Assembly (NCBI GenBank): GCA_905221605.1
Contig: CAJNDS010002612.1
Coordinates: 485,741-549,740, forward strand
Origin: Symbiodinium natans
Lineage: Eukaryota; Sar; Dinophyceae; Suessiales; Symbiodiniaceae
Reading direction: 5' to 3'
Length of the DNA stretch: 64,000 bases
A program made the position numbers and the translations under genes. Positions 51,001 through 60,233 of this stretch are shown piece after piece; the stretch's first letter is position 1, and each line of letters starts with the position of its first letter. The notes beneath the pieces were generated by a model, which had not been told where the DNA came from, searched no databases, and saw only the letters and a program-made list of their open reading frames with translations.

Positions 51001-51751
51001 CACGGACCTGCATGTCGTGCCAAGCCTGATTCAGAACGGCTTGATCCCCGGCGGCGGGCCGGGAGGCCGCCTCGGAGTGCACTACGTCCTAGGCCACTGC
51101 CCCACGCAGTGGGAGGACGGGAGACGCGGGTTCCGCCGCGGATCGACTTGCATAGTCGAAGTCCGGCTGGCGGTCCTGCGGGACGCCGGAGTGCCTATCT
51201 ATTCGGGAGCGGATGGGGTGGCTCTCACTGGCCAGATTAGGGCCACCGGCATCTCCCGCATCTGGGCACTCCCCAAGGGCTCGCCTGTTTACTCAGTCTT
51301 GATTGCTGAGTTAGAAGTGGATCGGTTGATCCAGCATGTCGACCTAAGGAGTTTAGGCGACGCCAGTGCGGGCCCATACCCGCCGTTGGGGCGAGGACCG
51401 AGACTGGGCACGGTCCAAGCGTCCCAAGCTGCTGCGGCCAGCAGTGGCGCGGCGAGCTCCTCGACGGTTGTGCTGGCCCCTGCGGGCCGTGTCATGGCCG
51501 CGGGGGCCGCCCAACCTGTTACCCCTCCTAAGGCCGCGCCTAAGGCCAAAGGGCGTCCCTCAGGGGCTCCTAAGACTTCGATCGTTCGAAGCCCAAGGTG
51601 TACCCTAGGCGCAACGTCCCTGGCCCCAATGTCCTCGAGGCCGAAGACTCGCTCGAGGAAGAGGCAGCCCAAGAAGCTGAAGGTGTCGAGGAAGATAGTT
51701 CCAGCTCGGATCTTCCCGACACGCGGGCGCCTCCAGCCGCGGTCAAGGTGA
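47810..51751 (+). CDS. Reverse transcriptase plus Tpt1/KptA-like domain, copy 2
   Basis: A 1313-residue frame, real from about 47950 on; the first 45 residues are out-of-frame read-through before the two-T insertion. It carries the Rossmann-like block, the RT palm (FVDAVSGFNQI and YVDD at 674-677) and the complete Tpt1/KptA-like domain (MRHGEAG, LRAFQGHS, HGT at 1063-1065, RLGVHYVLG, GVALTG). Unlike copy 1 it has no stop after the Tpt1 domain and continues into the Pro/Ala-rich linker, proving that RT and Tpt1 parts are fused to the zinc-finger tail. A 4-bp loss near 51586 then shifts the frame and the last 55 residues are spurious. Confidence 0.82.
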   Translation: MQVRTGHAGRCCPCAGRRAPLSPRRQRGSRQMAACIHRRGRCAHAFSEGTRPAHEAVSVREIISKIDLNRDGVLAAASARKLDKGAYSLQDRTLERASRTGTGVLSIREALADLLVAEPRVLQPKASPESGAVEGWFRQYFLGGVADVLEVAWGDAVVSDAARRHGYGVVPAFVQGKQAYGITWNLAAEEHLEAISGAVLRTEPKVLVIGLEGKNVPRAFLQLVVRCAQERTRAGAHVALHLQAQKGEWEPWRLEEWGALFGTLAEPRWPWAFVRADICQFARASGRGNLVESGALWLADFSLESVGLRCSRPDALGAVQHKHVERAQADYNLIGAAFCASLQDLGLRGAEELCTAAVESFPATAGADSVAAAPQPSPVVPLPDVRSGEDLTPAERAELDKEVDKYAAEKEAFWRTKADAKDWDSVRADLEVYALAGEKVAEDPRRTEAYRDLVWSGLKIEPGPTRPGLTDADIAAVREVIRRKAAGFWVEDTTRTTVRKFAHDCIPTGPPVSSQPHSLRGESAQWVDDKLEEECKRGQLIRGSSAWGSAPFPTKEMHSYKRHRKRRLVVDYRRVNARIKRSTYYCRRGSDVLAAAVGSVWYTFVDAVSGFNQIRNTKRAREVLAIVARSGKYLPVGLTFGPINGPDDFNFVVDRAYAPGRGRRLKYTKEWIAYVDDLTVRTGRVIDGQFFTDAQAEGAVREACAKGAVAAPQSASSALEALGVRGAHNSKRANHDAARSDQNHPTRVLMLRMLGLFGCFCVQGGCFWGGPFPRSPVCGQKDFSSFVACSFVRLSRSQCLASRPRGSVQGRSRSRRSLKAQTLSKLPKPPPQRFKCVVEPRVGSASPRSCLCTAPRCGSRPDRAGATNRSPGPSWSTTRPRCGPCPGRAGAATYHYCTPAPCSGPCPGRSRARQVSLAHRRSSKAAGLSAAMGGGGSKGRGKSKSPGPKGRKGPPTIDDVQRRLVRCMRHGEAGCRGRFAPGGLYPVDELIEQLGITINQYNQAVAHDANQRKPRLDTSHAGFLRAFQGHSADCGHPMGFMMEGLSETAINDLIDRYGPAMWHGTDLHVVPSLIQNGLIPGGGPGGRLGVHYVLGHCPTQWEDGRRGFRRGSTCIVEVRLAVLRDAGVPIYSGADGVALTGQIRATGISRIWALPKGSPVYSVLIAELEVDRLIQHVDLRSLGDASAGPYPPLGRGPRLGTVQASQAAAASSGAASSSTVVLAPAGRVMAAGAAQPVTPPKAAPKAKGRPSGAPKTSIVRSPRCTLGATSLAPMSSRPKTRSRKRQPKKLKVSRKIVPARIFPTRGRLQPRSR

Positions 51752-54700
51752 AGGAGGACGGGGAGCCCGCTGATGGGGCCCGTGCCGAGAGCACAGAGGA
51801 AGGGTTCCTCGAGCTTGGCCAAACGGTGGTCAGCAGCGCGAAGGAGTACCTCGCGCGGTCCGAAGCTCTTCTGAGAGCGCAGAAGCTCCAGTCGAAGATA
51901 CTGGAGGTGGCGGGAACCGCGATGGTGAAGCTAGAGAAGATCACCAAGCGTGAGGAATCCCTCAAAACACTGCGCCGAGAGGGAGAGAGTCGGGCGGCCG
52001 GGGAAGGCGCCGACGGGGAAGAGGTGTCTGACGATGGTCAGGACGCCCCCGGGGTTGCGGGGTCGAGCAGTTCCGCCAGGCCTTCAGGAGGCGGGACCGC
52101 CCAGTCCGCCCCGGCCCCAGAGGAGCCTCGCCCCAACGCTGACGGCCACTATGGATGCTCAGCTCTTGGATGCGGGCTGGCCTTTGAGTCGCTGGTGCAG
52201 TACCACTTGCATCAGGCGGCCTGCCATGGAGCCTCTCTTCCGCCCAACCTGGGGATCAGCCCCTCCGCACCTCTTGACCCTTTTCGTCAAGACTGGCGGG
52301 GACGGTTGTTCCGCCGAGGAAAGGACGGTGAGTATGGGGAGGTGCCCATGCTCCGAGTGATTCGGTACCACAAAGCCAACGGGTACGATCACTCGAAGGT
52401 CCCGCTCCTGAAGAGAGGGGACCGAATCCAGCTTGAGGACGGGTCGCACCACATTTATGGTGGTAGTCATCCGCCGGGGTGGCTTCGCGACGACCCCGAG
52501 CTGGATCCCGCTCCAGAGAGCAGCAGTGGAGGGTCCACGCCCAAGAGCGAGCCCAGGGAGGTGGCCGAGTCGGGACCTCCGCGGGAAGCCGCTCCGCGCG
52601 GGCGGGCCCTCGAGCCGCCGAAGGGGGACGTTCAGCAACGCCTTGCTGAGCGTCGTTCCAAGCGGGATTATTCGCCAGACCTGGTGACGCCTCTTGACGA
52701 TCTCCATGCCCAGGAGATCGATTCCTTCTTCGCGGGCGACCCAGCCGCGGACAGCCTTGACGTCATTCTGATGCGCGCCGAGGTTCGCACTGAGTCCCAC
52801 CTCAAGGTTGGCCGGGAGGAGGAAGAGCGCCTGGTCAAGGAGGAACAGGAGGAGGAAACAGAGGTTGTCAAAGACGAGGAGGTCTCGGTTGAGATGGAGG
52901 AGGGCACCGCGGATGAGGCGGACGAAGTCGCCCTCCCAGCCAACCGAGCCTACGTCGAAGGCCGCTTTTACCCCTACGGCAGCTGGCGGTGCTTCTTCTG
53001 CGAAGCCATTAACCCGGTCACCGAGGACCAGTGCCTCACCACGCACGCGGGCGGCCCGAACGCGGGCGCCCCGTGCGACGGCCGATGGATCAATGGGATC
53101 GACATCGGGTGGTGGGAGGTAGATCCTCAAACCGCGCCGGAGCAATGGCGGCGGAGGTTTTCTGCCGAAGAGCTTGAAGAACAGCAAGCGCGGGCAGATG
53201 CCGCGAGGCTTCTCAGCGATGAGGCACTCGCTGAAGCCCTCCAGGCGGCCGAGGAGGCGCGGGCGGCCGAGCGCGCCAAGAAGCGGGAGCGGCGCCAGGC
53301 GGAGAAGGCGGAGCGCGATGATCACATCAGCGAGGCGCTCCGCATAGCAGGGTGGCAGTGCCCTAACTGCTATGAATGGAACCTTTCATTCAGGCAGCTG
53401 TGCTTTCGGTGCAGCACGCCTCTCCGCTTGGCAGAGGTCGTTTCCCGCGGGATCCCGGATCCGCGGCGCGGCGAAGAGAGGGACTCGGGCTCCGAAAGCA
53501 GCCAGGACGAGCTGGAGTACGAGATCCTTCTGGCCAACCGCGCGATGGACCAGGAAACCATCCAGCCTCTTCTTAGAAGTAAACACAAGAAGAGGGGCGG
53601 CAAGAGACGTCGCGAAGAGGCGACGTACGGGAAGGGCCGCGACCCTTGGAGTGCTTGGGCAGACGCCCGTGGCAAGGGCCAGGGCAAGCCGAAGGGCAGA
53701 GGCAAGTCCGATGCCAAGGGCAAGCCCAAGGGGAGGGGCAAGTACGCCTGGGGCGCTTTCGCCGCGGGCATTGTTGCCGCGCTCCAACCCCGCCCAAGCA
53801 CAAGCTGGGTCCCAGCTTTCCCGTGCGGGTCGGCCCGGCCGACGCCAAGTGTTCCGCTTCCGCCGCGGACCCCCTTTTTCCTGGGTCGCGGGCTCCTCAA
53901 TCGGTTGATGCACGCCCTCAACGGGAACATCAACGGCTGGTGGGGCCTGGCGGCTGCAGCGTCGGCGCCGATTGCCTTGCAGTTGCACCGCGGGGTTGTG
54001 CATGTTGTCGAGGACTCCATGCACGCGGTTGCAACGGTTTCGGCCGACATTGTCGAGGAAATCGGCCATGGGGCCAGGCGGACCGTGTGGGTCGCCGGAA
54101 CAGCCATCACTCTGGTAGTAGTGATCTTGTGCGGCGCTGTTCTGTGGTACGTGAGTCGTGCCGTTGCCAATCGCATTGCGCATATGCGACATGGCAACAC
54201 CGCGGCCCCTGAGGCGCGGCTGTCTCAACTCCTTGGCTCTGAAGCGACGTTTGAGGTCGCGAGCACTAAGAAAGGGGTGACCCATAAGGTTTGGGTGCAC
54301 CTCAAGGAGGAGACAGCTGCCTGTGGCTGTCGTGCTTACCTGGCAGAAGGACGCTGCGGGCATTGCGATGCCGCAATGGACACCGCTCGTTCCTTAGGGT
54401 TTTTGCACGCGGCCCAGCGAGGCGCGGGTCCTGCACTCACAGACTCCATTCGGAGTACCGCCTCCGAAACCCTGGCTAAGGGTAAGGTTGTGTTGGGTTT
54501 GGGAAACAGTGAAGGATGTTTCTCCCAACTGGCGGCCAAGAGCCGCGGGCTCTCCTGCTTTCAGGGGCTCGCGGGTCGTGACCTGGCCGCGGTCCCAGCA
54601 GATGGAGCGAGCGCGGCCCACGCACAGTCCGGCTCCGTGCAACGTGCCGCCACTGCCATTGTGGCGCGCACGCCAGGCCGGAGGAACAAGGGCCCAGCCC

Positions 54701-55347
54701 CCGCTAGGAGTTCTCCAGTCAAAGAAGCGGAATTCCTTGCGGGCGGGCCATACGTTCAGGCCGCCCAAACGCTGCTTGGGTCTGGAGCAGCAGAGGATGT
54801 GATCTACATCCGGGCGTACAGCTTAGATTGCCCATCCTGCATCGAGGCAATCGAAGCGTCGCTTAGCACGGGCGCAAGCGTTCGGATTGTCGCCGACATG
54901 GGGCAATGCCACCGCACCAAGCTTCAGTGGCAAGCGTTGAAACGCTTGGCGGCTGCAGGTGCCGAAGTGAAGGTGGGTTGTGGCACATCCGTGCGCGACG
55001 CCTATGCTCGCGACGGCCGCGGGGCTAAGGTAGGCACCGGGATTCAAGGGCTGCACCATGCCAAGGCCCTTTGCCTACTGCGGCCTGATGGCGCGGTGGT
55101 GCTGATTGGGAGCCTCAATTTTACCACAAGCAGCAAAGCCAATGCGGAGGCAGGGCTTAAGCTTGAGGTCCCCAAGACGCACCCTGTCGCGCAGTCCTAC
55201 ATCGAGGATTTCCAGAGGGTGTCGGCTGAGGCATTCTCCCTCGATGAGGCGGTTGCAAAGCGCCCTCAGTTGGAGCGAGCCAGTAGCTCCAACGTTGCTG
55301 GCAACGCCACTCGTGCCCCCAACACTGCTCCACAGGGTATCGAGTAG
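51598..55347 (+). CDS. Zinc-finger, SWIM and PLD-like polyprotein tail, copy 2
   Basis: A 1249-residue frame matching 6908-10789 of copy 1 residue for residue over most of its length. It keeps the C2H2 finger, both RanBP2-type Cys clusters, the hydrophobic helix (ITLVVVILCGAVLWYV), the SWIM pattern (CGC through CGH) and the PLD-like HAK with GSLNFT. Most differences from copy 1 are conservative or silent, which fits past selection on the protein. The true frame begins upstream, across the 4-bp loss near 51586. Confidence 0.75.
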   Translation: MYPRRNVPGPNVLEAEDSLEEEAAQEAEGVEEDSSSSDLPDTRAPPAAVKVKEDGEPADGARAESTEEGFLELGQTVVSSAKEYLARSEALLRAQKLQSKILEVAGTAMVKLEKITKREESLKTLRREGESRAAGEGADGEEVSDDGQDAPGVAGSSSSARPSGGGTAQSAPAPEEPRPNADGHYGCSALGCGLAFESLVQYHLHQAACHGASLPPNLGISPSAPLDPFRQDWRGRLFRRGKDGEYGEVPMLRVIRYHKANGYDHSKVPLLKRGDRIQLEDGSHHIYGGSHPPGWLRDDPELDPAPESSSGGSTPKSEPREVAESGPPREAAPRGRALEPPKGDVQQRLAERRSKRDYSPDLVTPLDDLHAQEIDSFFAGDPAADSLDVILMRAEVRTESHLKVGREEEERLVKEEQEEETEVVKDEEVSVEMEEGTADEADEVALPANRAYVEGRFYPYGSWRCFFCEAINPVTEDQCLTTHAGGPNAGAPCDGRWINGIDIGWWEVDPQTAPEQWRRRFSAEELEEQQARADAARLLSDEALAEALQAAEEARAAERAKKRERRQAEKAERDDHISEALRIAGWQCPNCYEWNLSFRQLCFRCSTPLRLAEVVSRGIPDPRRGEERDSGSESSQDELEYEILLANRAMDQETIQPLLRSKHKKRGGKRRREEATYGKGRDPWSAWADARGKGQGKPKGRGKSDAKGKPKGRGKYAWGAFAAGIVAALQPRPSTSWVPAFPCGSARPTPSVPLPPRTPFFLGRGLLNRLMHALNGNINGWWGLAAAASAPIALQLHRGVVHVVEDSMHAVATVSADIVEEIGHGARRTVWVAGTAITLVVVILCGAVLWYVSRAVANRIAHMRHGNTAAPEARLSQLLGSEATFEVASTKKGVTHKVWVHLKEETAACGCRAYLAEGRCGHCDAAMDTARSLGFLHAAQRGAGPALTDSIRSTASETLAKGKVVLGLGNSEGCFSQLAAKSRGLSCFQGLAGRDLAAVPADGASAAHAQSGSVQRAATAIVARTPGRRNKGPAPARSSPVKEAEFLAGGPYVQAAQTLLGSGAAEDVIYIRAYSLDCPSCIEAIEASLSTGASVRIVADMGQCHRTKLQWQALKRLAAAGAEVKVGCGTSVRDAYARDGRGAKVGTGIQGLHHAKALCLLRPDGAVVLIGSLNFTTSSKANAEAGLKLEVPKTHPVAQSYIEDFQRVSAEAFSLDEAVAKRPQLERASSSNVAGNATRAPNTAPQGIE

Positions 55348-56331
55348 GCTGCGGCCAGTTGGCGCGGCGTGGTATGCATTCACGCATTACCAGAGCAGGC
55401 GTTGCAGCACGGCACGTTGCTTCGCCAACCTTTTGCACCTTCTTTTGCTTGACTGCGGGCGAAAAGCCGCGGCAGGTTGGAAACCTGCCCATTTTGCATT
55501 CCCCGCACCTTTCTCCTTCGCCCTGCCTGTGGCCCCTCGTGCCGAGGGTGCTCTTTTGCAGGTGCTGCGGACCGTGTCCTGGTCGCGGCAATGCGCTCGC
55601 CGAAGCGCGTGTGAGTTGCATCGCCCGCGGCACGAGCCATGTGCGCGGCTCTCACTGAGTCTGGTAGCCCGTAGGGTAGTTCCGGATAGGTGAGTAGCCG
55701 TAGCCGTAGCTTAGGACCGGTAGTGTACAGTGTACCTTTTGTACCATAGTCTGCGTACTGGCAGCTAGAGACCAGCTCGAGGATTCAAGAGCCTCGCCCA
55801 CCAGCAAAAGGGTGAGGACCTCCTGGGAAAGGGTAGTTAAGGGCTGCTGAGGGTTGCTGTCGTCGTGCGTTCGTGTGGTGGTGCGGGCTAGCGTCCCTGC
55901 CGCATGCCAATGCTCATGATGTGCGGACCACCGCGGTCGCACGCGACATCCTCTCCCTTCCCTTTCTGTGTTCAGCGCGAGTGCCTGCTGCACTCCGAGC
56001 TCGAGATGAGCTGGAAGCCTCGGCTGAGGGGCGAATGTGAGCAGGTCTAAGCACGCACGTTGCATGTGCAGAGCTGCCAGGACCAGTACTGTAGTCTTCT
56101 TTGCATGTGTAGGTTTGCAATTCGTTTCAATGCCAATTTTGGCTCAAGTACCGAGCTTGTGCCTTTGAGCACGGTAGAGTCGTACAGTAGCTCTTAGGTT
56201 GCTGTGCGGTCCGACCGGACGCACTCAGGCGTAGCTGCACAAGTGCTTGAACTCGCGAAGTCGTAAAACAGCGTGACCGGGCTGTGATTGCATTGGCTTA
56301 GTGCAAGTCCAGTGCTGGTCGACTTCACAGT
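55348..56331 (+). other. 3' noncoding or LTR region of Ty3-like element, copy 2
   Basis: Matches 10790-11772 with a few small indels. It includes the spliced-leader-like string at 56132-56148 and ends GTCGACTTCACAG. No gene. Confidence 0.6.
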
Positions 56332-56656
56332 GTGTATGTAATGTAACGTAGTGTAATGTAATGTAATGTAATGTACTGTATGTAATGTAATGCACTGTAA
56401 TGTGTAGTGTATGTATGTATGTATGTATGTATGTATGTATGTATGTATGTATGTATGTATGTATGTATGTATGTATGTATGTATGTATGTATGTATGTAT
56501 GTATGTATGTATGTATGTATGTATGTATGTATGTATGTATGTGTGTGTGTGTCTGCATGCATGCATGCATGCATGTATGCATGTATGTATGCATGCATGT
56601 ATGTATGTATGTATACATATACATATACATATGCATATACATATACATATACATAT

Positions 56657-56698
<42 letters not shown>
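56332..56698. repeat. TATG microsatellite with TGCA and TA parts
   Basis: TGTAATG units, then a long pure GTAT tract (about 56408-56540), GTGTGT, CATG/TGCA units, ATACAT and finally TA. Open frames on both strands here encode only simple peptide repeats and are not genes. Confidence 0.95.
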
Positions 56699-56700
<2 letters not shown>

Positions 56701-57137
56701 TTAGTGAGTGTTTATTCTCGATAGTCTGTACATCAAACAAAGATGGAAGGCCCTCCGGCGGCATTGCCGGGCCTGGAGCACCGAGGCGGTGGAGAACTGC
56801 CAGGCAAGCGCCTGCCTTCCAGAGTCGTTGGGAAGTTTTAAGGTTTAGGGTTTAGGATTTGGGGTTTGGGGTTTAGGGTTTGGGGCTTAGGTTTCTACCG
56901 TTCAGGGGTTTAGGTTGTTTGTCTTTTGGGTCCGTAGCAAGGGTTTAGGGTTACGGAAGAATCTAGGGTCTAGAGATTGGAGTGTTTTGCGCGGTGTACG
57001 GAAATTCGGGTTTAGGCTTACTCTCAGAGTGCTTGGGGAATTCAGGGGGTTTATGGTGTGTAGGAGTCTTTCGATGGGGTTTTGGGGTGGGTGTAGAGCG
57101 TTGGGGGGCTTAGGGGGAGTTTCGGGGATTTAGTCTA

Positions 57138-57272
57138 CGGGTAGCTACATGGTCCCTTAGTATGGGCCCTTAAAAGGGGACCCCCGATATACCCTGCACA
57201 AATTAAGGGCCCTACATCAGCACCCTTTCAAGGAGGTTAGGGTCCATATTAAGGGCCCATGCAACTACCCTT
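57138..57272. mobile_element. MITE-like element
   Basis: About 135 bp with imperfect terminal inverted repeats: GGGTAGCTACATGG at the left and CCATGCAACTACCC at the right, extended by shared GGGCCCTTA-type sequence. No coding capacity. Confidence 0.6.
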
Positions 57273-57721
57273 AAGTTTAGAGTCTTCGGTGGCAAGAGTT
57301 CAGGGGGTTCAGGGTTGAGAGCCCTTGGGGGGAGTTCAAGGGTTCATGTGGTTTAGTGCGCTTGGGGGTTTATATGGGGAGGGGGGGGGGGGGCGTTGTG
57401 GGATCTGGGGCCGAGGTATGACACAAGCTGGAGTGTTTTGGGGGTGTTTAGGTTGCTTACGGGATGCAGGGTTTTCAAACTGGGGGGTTTGTCGGCCCAC
57501 AGCGCGGATCGAGCGCCGCTCTTTCCTTGATTGTGGGTTCCCCCTTGTGCCCGCTGGCGCGCGCCTGGAAGACGATGCCGGGGAAGTTCAACCCCCTGAT
57601 TTCCGGCCCCGCGCACGGCCTCGAAGAGTCAGGCAGCTCGGGCAACTCGGTGGGCCTTGTGGGGGGATGCGTCGTTATGTCCCAGTCTTGTTTTTTGGGG
57701 TTTTTAAGGGGATCTTCTTCA

Positions 57722-58040
57722 GGAAAATTAGGGTTTAGGGTTTAGGGTTTAGGGTTTAGGGTTTAGGGTTTAGGGTTTAGGGTTTAGGGTGTTTCAAGGG
57801 CCCACCTAAGGCAAGGGAGCCTTGCTGCGCCGGGGCGAGACCGGCCACTACGGCTCCTGCACGCCCCTCTTGGAGGGCGGGATGCTGATGCTAGGTTTAT
57901 GGGGTTTATGGGGTTTATGGGGTTTATGGGGTTTATGGGGTTTATGGGGTTTATGGGGTTTATGGGGTTTATGGGGTTTATGGGGTTTAGGGTTTAGGGT
58001 TTAGGGTTTAGGGTTTAGGGTTTAGGGTTTAGGGTTTAGG
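57722..58040. repeat. TTTAGGG array with TTTATGGGG variant block
   Basis: About nine TTTAGGG units (57727-57790), a short unique piece, about ten TTTATGGGG units (57896-57985), then about seven TTTAGGG units. The variant block is homogeneous, as expected for local tandem amplification. Confidence 0.92.
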
Positions 58041-58265
58041 GGTAGGCCTTTGGGATATTTTGAATTTTTCCCTTATTGTGTTTAAGAGGTCATCTGAAGG
58101 AATCATTTTTCCAGAGGTATTCAGGGGCCAGCCAAGGATGGGAAGTGGGTCAGTCCTGGGATGCTTCTTGGGTGCAGCCTGCTGCCTGGGGGATGGAGAC
58201 GTCAGCTCCTCGGTAGGCCCTTGGGGGTATTTTTATATCGTCCCTTGTTGGGTTTAAGAGGACTA

Positions 58266-58333
58266 TATGTTTAGGGTTTAGGGTTTAGGGTTTAGGGTTT
58301 AGGGTTTAGGGTTTAGGGTTTAGGGTTTAGGGG
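58266..58333. repeat. TTTAGGG array
   Basis: About nine uninterrupted telomere-type units, one of many short blocks in the last 7 kb. Confidence 0.92.
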
Positions 58334-58515
58334 GCTTTTTCAGGGCCATCCTAGGCTCGGAGAAGGTGCTGCGGCAAGGGAGCCGCAGGACATGGCTGGC
58401 ATTGGGCGAGTTGATGGAGGACTTCGGTTATGGGTTCCCTTTTTTTAAAGTAACCAACAAAACAATGTGTACCCTTATTTCAATATGGGTACTGGGATAC
58501 TAAGAGGATCTACAG

Positions 58516-60179
58516 CTTTTGGTGAACGATGCCGTGACGGATGCCCTCAGACTTCTGACGCACGCCGCCGCTGCGCTTCAGACTTTGCAGACATGCCCAT
58601 TGCTGAAGCGCTTCGAGGGAAAGCCCTTACATGACGCGGTACCAATGGTGTCGGTGGTGATGATGATGGGGACTCTCTATTTCGTGTTCTTCCTGTGTTG
58701 CCTGCGCAACGCCTCAACTTGCAATCTGAGTTTGCAGATGTCTTATACGTTCCATGTCTCGTTCATGATGGCATTGGCGTCGTACCATCAAGCAGTTGTC
58801 ACCGACCCTGGCAGAGTTCCAGACTCCTGGAAGGAGGGGCCTGGAACCAAAGAGCGCGTCGCGCGGATGAATTTCGGATTGCATGCTGCAAAAATTTTTG
58901 TGTTTGTTTGTACTTAACAAGTTTGTTCTATGTGCACGGGACCCTCAACCCTGAGCCCTAAACCCTAAACCCCAAACCCTAAACCCTAAACCCTAAACCC
59001 TAAACCCTAAACCCTAAACCCTGAACCCTAAACCCTAAACCCTAAACCCTAAACCCTAAATCCTAACCCTAAACCCTAAACCCCAAAATTGGGATGCTAA
59101 GGATTTCAGAGCGGAAGAAGTCGACGGGCGACATGCGCTTCTGCAGCAAAGAGATGATGCTTGGGCTCTTACACAAAGGGTTTAGGGCTTAGGTGGTGGG
59201 GTTTAGGGTTTGGGGTTTAGGGTTTAGGGTTTAGGGTTTAGGGTTTAGGGTTTAGGGCTTACGGCTTAGGGCTTAGGGTTTAGGGTTTGAGTTGGGGTTT
59301 GAGATGTCGATTCTTGGAGTCATCCCTGGCTTTTTCTGCATGGTTTTGGGGATAAACCCTAAACCGCATATGGTACAAACAGCCAAGGTTTAGGGTTTAG
59401 GGTTTAGGGTTTAGGGTTTAGGGTTTAGGGTTTAGGGTTTCAGCCAAGGAAGTACAAGCCAGACCGGGCACACTTCTGTTCGAGCACGCAGCGCAACGTG
59501 CTCCGCATGGACCACTACTGCCCTTGGATGGGAAACTGCATTGGGTTTCTTGGAGACCCATTCCCCTTGTCAAACTGATTGAGGGGTTTAGGGTTTAGGG
59601 ATTTAGGGTTTAGGGCTAGGGTTTAGGGTTTAGGCTTGGTAGCCCAGTGGTACCCTTTACCATTTTTTTGGGTTCAAGGTTTCCCTTATCAAGTAGCCAA
59701 CACCCAGAAAAGGGTGCCCTTATCTTAAGATGGTTGCTGGGCTACCAAGGTTTGCGAACTACAAGTATTTCCTCCTGTTCCTTCTCTATGCGGTCATCTC
59801 GACCAACTCGGTCTGCTGGGTCTCCGTGTCAGCAGTTTGGTCAGGCATGCTTGTACCCGGTACTGCAGCAGTGGTGCTGGAAAGCTTGGCGTTGTCGGGT
59901 TTGCTGGGGCTTTGCTTGACCCCTTTCCTGGCTTTTCATGTGTGGATGCTCTGCAAGAACATGACGACCATCGAGTTCTGCGAGCAGTCGGGGCAGGGGG
60001 AGTATAGCTCACGCTATGACCTTGGAGTTTGGGCTAACATTCAAAGTGTCCTCGGTCGAAATGTGCTCGTTTGGCTGCTTCCGATCTACTCTACGCCTGG
60101 AGATGGGCTGAAGTGGCAGCAAAATCAAAGAAAAGTGATTGAAAATTCGAAGAAGGCAGCACGCCCGGAGAGACCTTGA
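58516..60179 (+). CDS. DHHC-type palmitoyltransferase gene (3' exons)
   Basis: DHHC enzymes attach palmitate to Cys of membrane-associated proteins and span the membrane several times. Exons seen: 58516 to about 58870, with two hydrophobic helices and [10 protein letters not shown]; 59110 to about 59150, [12 protein letters not shown]; 59444-59544, [12 protein letters not shown] and [16 protein letters not shown]; 59750-60179, [12 protein letters not shown], two helices, TTIE and [13 protein letters not shown]. These are the family landmarks in order: TDPG, Cys-rich DHxC core, TTxE and a C-terminal aromatic-rich part. The catalytic motif is DHYC, a variant known from yeast Akr1. Two Cys of the usual zinc-binding set (CSxCxRC) appear replaced. 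Upstream exons are not identified. Introns consist largely of telomere-type repeats and a MITE-like element. Confidence 0.8.
58940..59092. repeat. CCCTAAA array inside DHHC intron
   Basis: About 18 units with few variants, lying between the first and second recognised DHHC exons. Confidence 0.92.
59151..59443 (+). other. Predicted DHHC intron built from TTTAGGG repeats
   Basis: Two TTTAGGG arrays (about 59205-59290 and 59385-59440) fill most of it. The acceptor TTTAGGGTTTCAG is a telomere unit with a minor change. The donor is uncertain (AAA followed by GAGATG), so a GA-type 5' border is possible. Confidence 0.6.
59545..59749 (+). other. Predicted 205-bp GT-AG DHHC intron
   Basis: Starts GTTTCTTGG, ends GGCTACCAAG. 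Splicing joins ATT GG to G TTT GCG AAC, giving the expected CIGFANYKYF. Its 3' half is the MITE-like element at 59635-59749, whose end supplies the AG acceptor. Confidence 0.75.
59635..59749. mobile_element. MITE/introner-like element at a 3' splice site
   Basis: 115 bp with perfect 13-base terminal inverted repeats: CTTGGTAGCCCAG at the left, CTGGGCTACCAAG at the right. The interior is noncoding. The right end coincides with the 3' splice site of the DHHC gene. Confidence 0.78.
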
Positions 60180-60233
60180 TGCCCCGGAGGGCAGCAGCAT
60201 CCAATTTCCTGCTGCGGCCGCTGCCATTGTCTT

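Larger units (their letters stand above)
46501..56331 (+). mobile_element. Ty3-like retroelement, copy 2 (5' part lost in gap)
   Basis: Same order and sequence as copy 1 from its position 1951 to its 3' end, with scattered substitutions. Private lesions are a TAA stop at 46618, a 10-bp loss near 47235, two extra T near 47945 and a 4-bp loss near 51586. It has a 15-bp in-frame duplication (codons for PVSME) near 47510. Where copy 1 is broken at 3625, 6720 and 6884, this copy is open. Its 3' end near 56331 abuts a long TATG microsatellite. Confidence 0.88.

Noticed and set aside
56400-56855. Long open frames on both strands in the GTAT tract.
   Set aside because: They encode pure simple repeats (CMYV, YIHT) produced by a four-base microsatellite and have no coding signal.
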